From NCBI RefSeq assembly GCF_002291145.1, contig NZ_NTGE01000197.1, forward strand, positions 1 through 64,000: DNA of 64,000 bases. The letters run 5' to 3'. A program made the translations under genes and the position numbers. The notes under the pieces were generated by a model. It was not told where the DNA came from and did not search any database. It was given only the letters and a program-made list of their open reading frames with translations. This DNA comes from Streptomyces sp. SA15 (GTDB lineage Bacteria; Actinomycetota; Actinomycetes; Streptomycetales; Streptomycetaceae). Shown piece by piece: positions 59,330 to 64,000 of the stretch (positions are counted from its first letter, which is position 1; each line of letters begins with the position of its first letter).

Positions 59330-60184
59330 TCACGGAGTCGCGTTCGGCCCGTCCGGCCGGCTGCGGCGTTGCTCGATCATCTCCCGGCTCAGCTCCTCCG
59401 TCTCCGGCTCGGTCAGCCGCTCGAAGCCGTCCTCGGTGATGACCGACACGATCGGGAAGATCCGGCGGCTGAGGTCCGGGCCGCCGGTCGCGGAGTCGTC
59501 GTCCGCCGCGTCGTACAGCGCCTGGAGCGCGGCCAGGGCGGCCTCGCGCCGGTCCATGCCCTTGCGGAACAGCTTCTTCAACGCGCCTCGCGCGTACGGC
59601 GATCCGGAGCCCTCGGCGTGGAAGTCCTGCTTCTCGTACAGCCCGCCGACGACGTCGAAGCTGAAGATGCGGCCTCGCTCGCCCTCGGGGGCGGACGGGT
59701 CGTAGCCGGTGAGGAGCGGTACGACGGCCAGGCCCTGCATGGCCTGGCCGAGGTTCTGGCGGATCATGCCGGCCAGGCGTCTCGCCTTCGCGTTGAGGGT
59801 CATCGGCGTGCCCTCCATCTTCTCGAAGTGCGTCAGCTCGACCTGGTAGAGCTTCACCATGTCCACCGCGAGCCCGACCGTGCCGGCGAAGGCGACCGCG
59901 GTGTGGTCGTCCGCAGGGTGCACCTTCTCCAGGTCGCGCTGGGCGATGAGGTTGCCCATGGTGGCCCGGCGGTCGCCGGCGATCAGCACGCCGTCGCGGT
60001 AGGCGAGGGCGAGCACCGTGGTGCCGTGCGGCACCCGGTCGGGTGCGGCCCGTATGCCGTCCGGGAGGATCCGGCGCGTGCTCAGCAACTCCGGGCGGTG
60101 CTCGGCCAGGAACTCGGTGAAGGACGAGGTCCCGGGAGTGAAGAACTCCTCCCCCAACCGCCCGCCGTTGTCATTCCACGTCAT
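59330..60184 (-). CDS. Orphan 20S proteasome beta subunit (PrcB paralog)
   Basis: GGGGGAG lies 5-7 bases before ATG 60184; 284 residues. A 54-residue propeptide (FFTPGTSSFTEFLAEHRPELL, as in PrcB) ends HG before Thr55, the mature nucleophile in TTVLALAYRDGVLIAGDRRAT. The catalytic Asp71 (T1+16, GDRR) and Lys87 (T1+32, EKVHP) and the distal DAADDDSATGGPDLSRRIFPIVSVI helix are kept, so the core is competent. No prcA, pup, dop, pafA or ATPase gene lies nearby, unlike the standard locus. It should assemble only if PrcA is supplied in trans. Confidence 0.9.
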   Translation of the reverse strand: MTWNDNGGRLGEEFFTPGTSSFTEFLAEHRPELLSTRRILPDGIRAAPDRVPHGTTVLALAYRDGVLIAGDRRATMGNLIAQRDLEKVHPADDHTAVAFAGTVGLAVDMVKLYQVELTHFEKMEGTPMTLNAKARRLAGMIRQNLGQAMQGLAVVPLLTGYDPSAPEGERGRIFSFDVVGGLYEKQDFHAEGSGSPYARGALKKLFRKGMDRREAALAALQALYDAADDDSATGGPDLSRRIFPIVSVITEDGFERLTEPETEELSREMIEQRRSRPDGPNATP

Positions 60185-60328
60185 GGCACTCCCCCTCGTC
60201 TCCGGGCCGACAACCGGTCTCCTACCAGAAGGCGGGGGACGGGAAACGCCGGTCGGGGTCACAGCGCCTCGCGCCGGGTCAGGAAGCGGAGGCGGCCACC
60301 GCGGCCGGTGCCCCGCAGCACTCGGACG

Positions 60329-61885
60329 TCACGCGGGTCCGTCCGGGCCCGGCGTCGGTGCGAGGTGGAGATCGAAGCCGGCGGAGCGGTGGACCTCCCA
60401 GTCGCGGGCGTACCCGGGTGGTGAGCCGCCCGGCTCGGTCAGAGCGGCGGTCGGAATCCGCTGGGCGGTGCGCAGGATCTCTGCCCGGGTGCTGTTGGCG
60501 TTGGAGCCGTGGGTCGCCGCCGAGGAGCAGCCGGCGTAGTAGGCGATGGGGAGGGACTGGTTTCCGGTCAGCAGGCAGGGCGGGCGGACGCCCAGGCGGT
60601 GCAGGTCGGTGGCGGTGCGGGCCCAGTCGCGGCGGTCGGCGGTGGTGCGGTCCACGGTGCGCTCCAGGACGACGTACTGCACCGCCAGGTGTCCGGCCAG
60701 CCCGATCGCGACCAGGGTCGCCGCCGCCGGACGCCACCGGCCGTTCGGCTTGGTGACCAGGTGGAACAGGGCGTCGGCGACCGGGATCGCCAGCAGCGCG
60801 TAGGCGGGCTGCAGGAAGCGGGGGGCGGCGTAGCCGATCATGAACAGGTAGGGGAAGGCGGCCGTCGCGGCGCACAGCAGTGGAAGAAGCGTGGGGGCCG
60901 TGCGCCGGGCCCGCACCGCGATTGCCAGGCCGAGGGCGGCGAGCAGGGGCAGGACGAACCACCAGGCGAACACCGCCGGGTTCGGCATCGGCGCGGTGCA
61001 GGGGCGGCACAGGGTCCGCCCGATCAGGCTACGCAGCTGGTCGTCGACGGCGAAGTACCAGCCGAGGCCACCCTGGATGTCGGAGCCCTCGGACAGGCGC
61101 TGCCCCAGGCCGCCGAAGGAGACGTACGCCTCGATCACCCACTCCCCCGCGCCCGCCACGAGTCCGCCCACGAGAGCGACCGTGAGCCGCCACTGGCGGG
61201 CCGCCGGCGCTAGGGCCTGTGTCGAAAGTGGCGCCTGTCGGGCGGACGACGCCACTTTCGACACAGGCCCTAGGACGAGCAGGGGCAGCGTGACCCACAC
61301 GGCGTCGGTGGGCCGCATCCACGCCATGAGCGCGGCGCCCGCCACGACCCCCCACAGGGCCGACCGGTCGTGGCGGTCGGCCCTGGCCCGCAGGAAGCCG
61401 CCGACGCAGACCAGGGCGCCGATGGCGACCCAGTAGTTGGGCATGGCCTGCGGGCCGTAGTAGACCGTGATCCACAAGGAGGCGAACAGGGCGCCCGCGG
61501 CGGCCAGTACGCGGGCCGGGAACAGCCCTCGCCAGACGCGTAGGGCGAGGTAGAGGCCGAGGCCGGACAACAGGGCGAGGTAGACGCGGAGCAGCTCGGT
61601 GGAGGTCGACCAGGACGCGATCGGTGCCACCAGCAGCGAGACGCCCCGGGCGCGTGGTGCGCTGAAGAAGGACGCCGGTGCCTGGGTGCCGACCTGGCTG
61701 ACGTACACCGTCTCGTCCCAGCCGAGGCCCATGCCGGGGCGGACGAGGGCCAGTTGGGCGAGCGTGAAGGCGCAGGCCACGGCCGCGAGCAGCCACGCGC
61801 CGCGCGTCCGCCAGGACGTGCCGGGCACGGTGGCCGGTTCGCGTCGCCGCATACCGACGAGCATGGCGTTCGTGCCGTGGGACAT
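60329..61885 (-). CDS. GT-C-like membrane glycosyltransferase with an in-frame palindromic insertion
   Basis: GAGGGG lies 7 bases before ATG 61885; 518 residues. About ten to twelve hydrophobic segments follow GMGLGWDETVYVSQVGTQ, an early loop with Asp-Glu like the catalytic DE pair of ArnT/PMT-type GT-C enzymes. The extracytoplasmic C-terminal domain carries LLTGNQSLPIAYYAGCSSAA. Residues about 205-226 derive from the 64-bp palindrome; without it LLVL joins LAPAARQW. The insertion lies in a loop between TMs. Polyprenyl-linked sugar donor and acceptor are unknown. Confidence 0.75.
   Translation of the reverse strand: MSHGTNAMLVGMRRREPATVPGTSWRTRGAWLLAAVACAFTLAQLALVRPGMGLGWDETVYVSQVGTQAPASFFSAPRARGVSLLVAPIASWSTSTELLRVYLALLSGLGLYLALRVWRGLFPARVLAAAGALFASLWITVYYGPQAMPNYWVAIGALVCVGGFLRARADRHDRSALWGVVAGAALMAWMRPTDAVWVTLPLLVLGPVSKVASSARQAPLSTQALAPAARQWRLTVALVGGLVAGAGEWVIEAYVSFGGLGQRLSEGSDIQGGLGWYFAVDDQLRSLIGRTLCRPCTAPMPNPAVFAWWFVLPLLAALGLAIAVRARRTAPTLLPLLCAATAAFPYLFMIGYAAPRFLQPAYALLAIPVADALFHLVTKPNGRWRPAAATLVAIGLAGHLAVQYVVLERTVDRTTADRRDWARTATDLHRLGVRPPCLLTGNQSLPIAYYAGCSSAATHGSNANSTRAEILRTAQRIPTAALTEPGGSPPGYARDWEVHRSAGFDLHLAPTPGPDGPA
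61210..61273. mobile_element. 64-bp CTAG-bounded palindromic element, copy 2
   Basis: Perfect 24-bp arms (61210-61233 and 61250-61273) with CTAG at both ends and loop CCTGTCGGGCGGACGA, the reverse of the copy 1 loop but for one base. Perfection of the arms implies recent insertion. It adds 20 codons in frame if CTAG is the duplicated target. Confidence 0.85.
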
Positions 61886-61937
61886 CGTCGACCCCTCACC
61901 CCTACAAGTCGTAGGGCTTCTCAGACCGCACAGCCTG

Positions 61938-61981
61938 GTGGGCTGAAGGTGACGCGAACAGAAAGCGAACAGAGAGCGAAC
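61938..61981 (-). promoter_or_regulatory. Four 11-bp direct repeats (PHO-box-like) upstream of the GT-C gene
   Basis: On the minus strand GTTCGCTCTCT, GTTCGCTTTCT, GTTCGCGTCAC and a degenerate CTTCAGCCCAC follow in exact 11-bp steps, 53-96 bases upstream of the GT-C start. Eleven-base direct repeats beginning GTTC are the form of PhoP sites; other OmpR-type response regulators are possible. Confidence 0.55.
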
Positions 61982-62009
61982 TAGGATGCGAAAAACATAG
62001 CCAAACTAA

Positions 62010-62032
62010 CCTGCATCGGACTGGTATGCAGG
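62010..62032 (-). terminator. Hairpin downstream of the GH65 gene
   Basis: CCTGCAT and ATGCAGG (7 bp) with a 9-base loop, 33 bases past the GH65 stop on the minus strand and followed by a T-rich run including five T. It could be an intrinsic terminator. Confidence 0.5.
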
Positions 62033-62064
62033 GCGAAGTTCGGCCGTACGGGGGTGGAGTGGCG

Positions 62065-64000
62065 TCAGCGGGCGTTCGGGCTCCGGTGCGGGGGCTGTTC
62101 CGGGGCGGGGCGCGTCTCGGGCGGCGGGACGGTGCGGACGACGGGGCCGTCGCCGTTCACGGTCAGCCTGGTGTCGTGGTGGCGGATCGTGAGGGGTTCC
62201 CCCGACAGCAGCGTGTACGTGGCCTTGTCCGGGCCCACCTCCACGCGCAGGCGGCGGTCGAGGTGTTGGACGGTGAAGGCGAGGCGGCTGAACCTCTCGG
62301 GCAGGCGGGGCGCGAACCGGAGCGAGTCGCCGTCCCGGCGCAGGCCGCCGAAGCCGGCGACCAGGGCCGTCCAGGTGCCGGCGAGGGAGGCGATGTGCAG
62401 TCCGTCGCGGGTGTTGTGCTCCAGGTCCGCCAGGTCCATCAGGGCGGCCTCGGCCGTGTAGTCGTAGGCGAGGGCCAGATGTCCCGACTGGGCGGCGACG
62501 ACGGCCTGGCAGCACGCCGACAGCGAGGAGTCCCGTACGGTCAGCGGCTCGTAGTAGGCGAAGTTGCGGGCGATCTGTTCCTCGTCGTGGAACTCCTCGA
62601 AGTAGGCGCTGCACAGGTACATCGCCAGGACCAGGTCGGCCTGTTTGACGACCTGTTTGCGGTAGATGTCGAAGTAGGGGAAGTGCAGCATCAGCGGGTA
62701 CTGGTCGGGGCCGGTGCCGGCGAAGTCCCAGCGCTGGTAGCGGGTGAAGCCGGCATGCTGTTCGTGGACGCCGAGTTCGTCGTTGTAGGGGATGTGCACG
62801 GCCTCCGCGGCGTCGCGCCAGGAGGCGCTCTCCTCCTCGTCGACGCCGAGCCGGGCCGCCTCTTCGGGGTGGCGTTCGCAGGCGTCGGCGGCGGCCAGCA
62901 GGTTCGCGCGGGCCATGAGGTTGGTGTACGTGTTGTCGTCGGCGACCGCGCTGTACTCGTCGGGGCCGGTGACGCCGTCGATGTGGAAGACGCCGTGGTG
63001 GTCGTGGTGGCCGAGGGAGCTCCACAGGCGGGCGGTCTCCACCAGCAGTTCGAGGCCGGTGTCGCGGGCGAAGTGGGTGTCCCCGGTCGCCGCCGTGTAG
63101 CGCACCACGGCGTCCGCGATGGCCGCGTTCACATGGAAGGCGGCGGTTCCGGCGGGCCAGTACGCGGAGCCTTCCGAGCCCTCGATGGTCCGCCAGGGGA
63201 AGGCGGCGCCGCCGAGGCCGAGTTGCTGGGCGCGTTCCCGGGCGGCGGGCAGGGTGTTCTGCCGCCAGCGCAGGGCCTCGGCCACGGCGGCGGGCGCGGT
63301 GTAGGTCAGCAGGGGCAGCACGAAGGTCTCGGTGTCCCAGAAGGCGTGGCCGTCGTAGCCGGATCCGGTCAGGCCCTTGGCGGGGATGGCCCGTTGTTCG
63401 GCGCGGGCGCCGGCCTGCAGGACGTGGAAGAGGGCGAAGCGGACGGCCTGCTGGATCTCCTCGTCGCCGTCGACCTCGACGTCGGCGCGCGCCCAGAAGT
63501 CGTCGAGACAGGCCCGCTGGTCCCGGAGCAGGCCCGTCCAGCCGCTGTGCCCGGCGGCGGCGAGGGCCGCCTCGACCTGGTCGCTCATCGCGGGCCGGGA
63601 GCGCGCGCCGGACCAGCCGTGGGCGACCGTCTTCTCCACCCGCAGCCGCTGGCCGGGTTCCAGGACGGAGGTGACGGTCAGCCGGGCCACGTCCACGTTG
63701 CTCTCGCTGCTCGTCGTGGTCCGCTCGGGGCCGTCGATGACGTGGTCGGCGGCGACGGCGACCCTCAGGCCGCTGCGGCGGGTGCGGTGCACCAGACGCA
63801 GCCGGGGGCCGTCGGCGAAGTCCTCCTCCGGCTCCAGCGGCGACTTCAGCGCCCGGGCGGTGCGCGGGTCGGCGTCCGGTTCGGGCAGGCTCTCGTTGGC
63901 GACGAGTTCCGACTGGATCACGACGCGCGTCCGGCTGTCGACGGGTTCCACCTCGTACGCCACGGCGGCTATGGCCCGCTGGGTCAGGGAGACCAGCCGC
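62065..64000 (-). CDS. Glycoside hydrolase family 65 phosphorylase-like protein (5' partial)
   Basis: The frame stays open to the window edge, so about the last 645 residues are visible and the start lies beyond 64000. The GH65 catalytic (alpha/alpha)6 barrel is clear: GYDGHAFWDTETFVLPLLTY, the general acid Glu in DGVTGPDEYSAVADDNTYTN, KQADLVLAMYL and a C-terminal beta-sandwich. Members phosphorolyse or hydrolyse alpha-linked disaccharides such as maltose, kojibiose or trehalose; the linkage cannot be assigned here. The hairpin at 62010 follows. Confidence 0.9.
   Translation of the reverse strand, partial: RLVSLTQRAIAAVAYEVEPVDSRTRVVIQSELVANESLPEPDADPRTARALKSPLEPEEDFADGPRLRLVHRTRRSGLRVAVAADHVIDGPERTTTSSESNVDVARLTVTSVLEPGQRLRVEKTVAHGWSGARSRPAMSDQVEAALAAAGHSGWTGLLRDQRACLDDFWARADVEVDGDEEIQQAVRFALFHVLQAGARAEQRAIPAKGLTGSGYDGHAFWDTETFVLPLLTYTAPAAVAEALRWRQNTLPAARERAQQLGLGGAAFPWRTIEGSEGSAYWPAGTAAFHVNAAIADAVVRYTAATGDTHFARDTGLELLVETARLWSSLGHHDHHGVFHIDGVTGPDEYSAVADDNTYTNLMARANLLAAADACERHPEEAARLGVDEEESASWRDAAEAVHIPYNDELGVHEQHAGFTRYQRWDFAGTGPDQYPLMLHFPYFDIYRKQVVKQADLVLAMYLCSAYFEEFHDEEQIARNFAYYEPLTVRDSSLSACCQAVVAAQSGHLALAYDYTAEAALMDLADLEHNTRDGLHIASLAGTWTALVAGFGGLRRDGDSLRFAPRLPERFSRLAFTVQHLDRRLRVEVGPDKATYTLLSGEPLTIRHHDTRLTVNGDGPVVRTVPPPETRPAPEQPPHRSPNAR

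Noticed and set aside
59242..59345. Possible cobalamin or metal riboswitch upstream of the Ni/Co permease
   Set aside because: One segment resembles part of a B12 element (GGCAACTGTGA) but other conserved boxes could not be found; the region also carries the tail of the proteasome transcript.

Overview
The window reads as Streptomyces chromosome. Base composition is very GC-rich, coding frames have GC-rich third positions, Shine-Dalgarno sites are GGAGG-like, GTG starts are common, and there are many Streptomyces-typical families (DUF397 with XRE/DUF5753, DUF574 methyltransferase, DUF5133, DUF5709, DUF2267, tandem SpoIIE phosphatases, PrcB-type proteasome subunit, LAxTG sorting signal). I saw no rRNA, tRNA, CRISPR array, prophage or complete insertion sequence. 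It looks like an accessory or arm-proximal region of small operons.

Layout. 1-3.2 kb: end of a PucR-type regulator, then two convergent secreted hydrolases, each with a rare TTA codon. 3.2-6.7 kb: lipid kinase, then the 3' halves of an FAD-linked oxidase and of a glycerol-3-phosphate dehydrogenase joined head to head by a deletion, then a methyltransferase. 6.8-12.2 kb: sortase-anchored DUF1996 protein, exonuclease, acyltransferase, DoxX protein. 12.4-14.1 kb: coupled nucleotidyltransferase/BON/metallophosphoesterase operon. 14.1-19.1 kb: M20 hydrolase opposite a molybdopterin oxidoreductase/helical protein/hemerythrin operon. 19.4-28 kb: two MFS exporters, DUF2795 gene coupled to a P-loop kinase that probably starts with CTG, DUF2267, P450, reductase and small secreted proteins. 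28.2-33.7 kb: two multidomain PP2C/SpoIIE signalling phosphatases. 33.8-39.7 kb: ferredoxin-NADP reductase with an iron-box-like site, quinone oxidoreductase with a large palindrome, three unknown proteins. 39.9-41.8 kb: a compact graspetide (ATP-grasp RiPP) locus. 42-49.4 kb: DUF2269-like protein, GlxA-type regulator, DUF5133, ABC exporter, and a HEAT/ATPase operon facing DUF397-XRE, then the DUF574 methyltransferase. 49.6-57.7 kb: aldo-keto reductase, Gfo/Idh/MocA reductase, GNAT protein with a possible leader peptide, GH64 glucanase behind a LacI-type palindrome, soluble transhydrogenase, small proteins. 58-64 kb: nickel/cobalt permease with a Nur-box-like site, an orphan proteasome beta subunit, a GT-C-like membrane protein behind 11-bp repeats, and a GH65 phosphorylase-like protein cut by the window end.

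Main signals. (1) tgmA/tgmB-like graspetide pair with no adjacent methyltransferase and a TTA codon in the ligase. (2) A second-type PrcB with Thr55/Asp71/Lys87 intact but no PrcA, Pup or ATPase gene nearby. (3) A 64-bp CTAG-bounded palindromic element inserted in frame in two unrelated genes 19 kb apart, and a different 84-bp CTAG-bounded palindrome between genes. (4) A molybdopterin enzyme whose N-terminal iron-sulfur cysteine positions read Ser/His/Asp, co-transcribed with a hemerythrin. (5) One deletion that beheaded two divergent glycerol-metabolism genes. Regulator-site assignments rest on motif resemblance read by eye.
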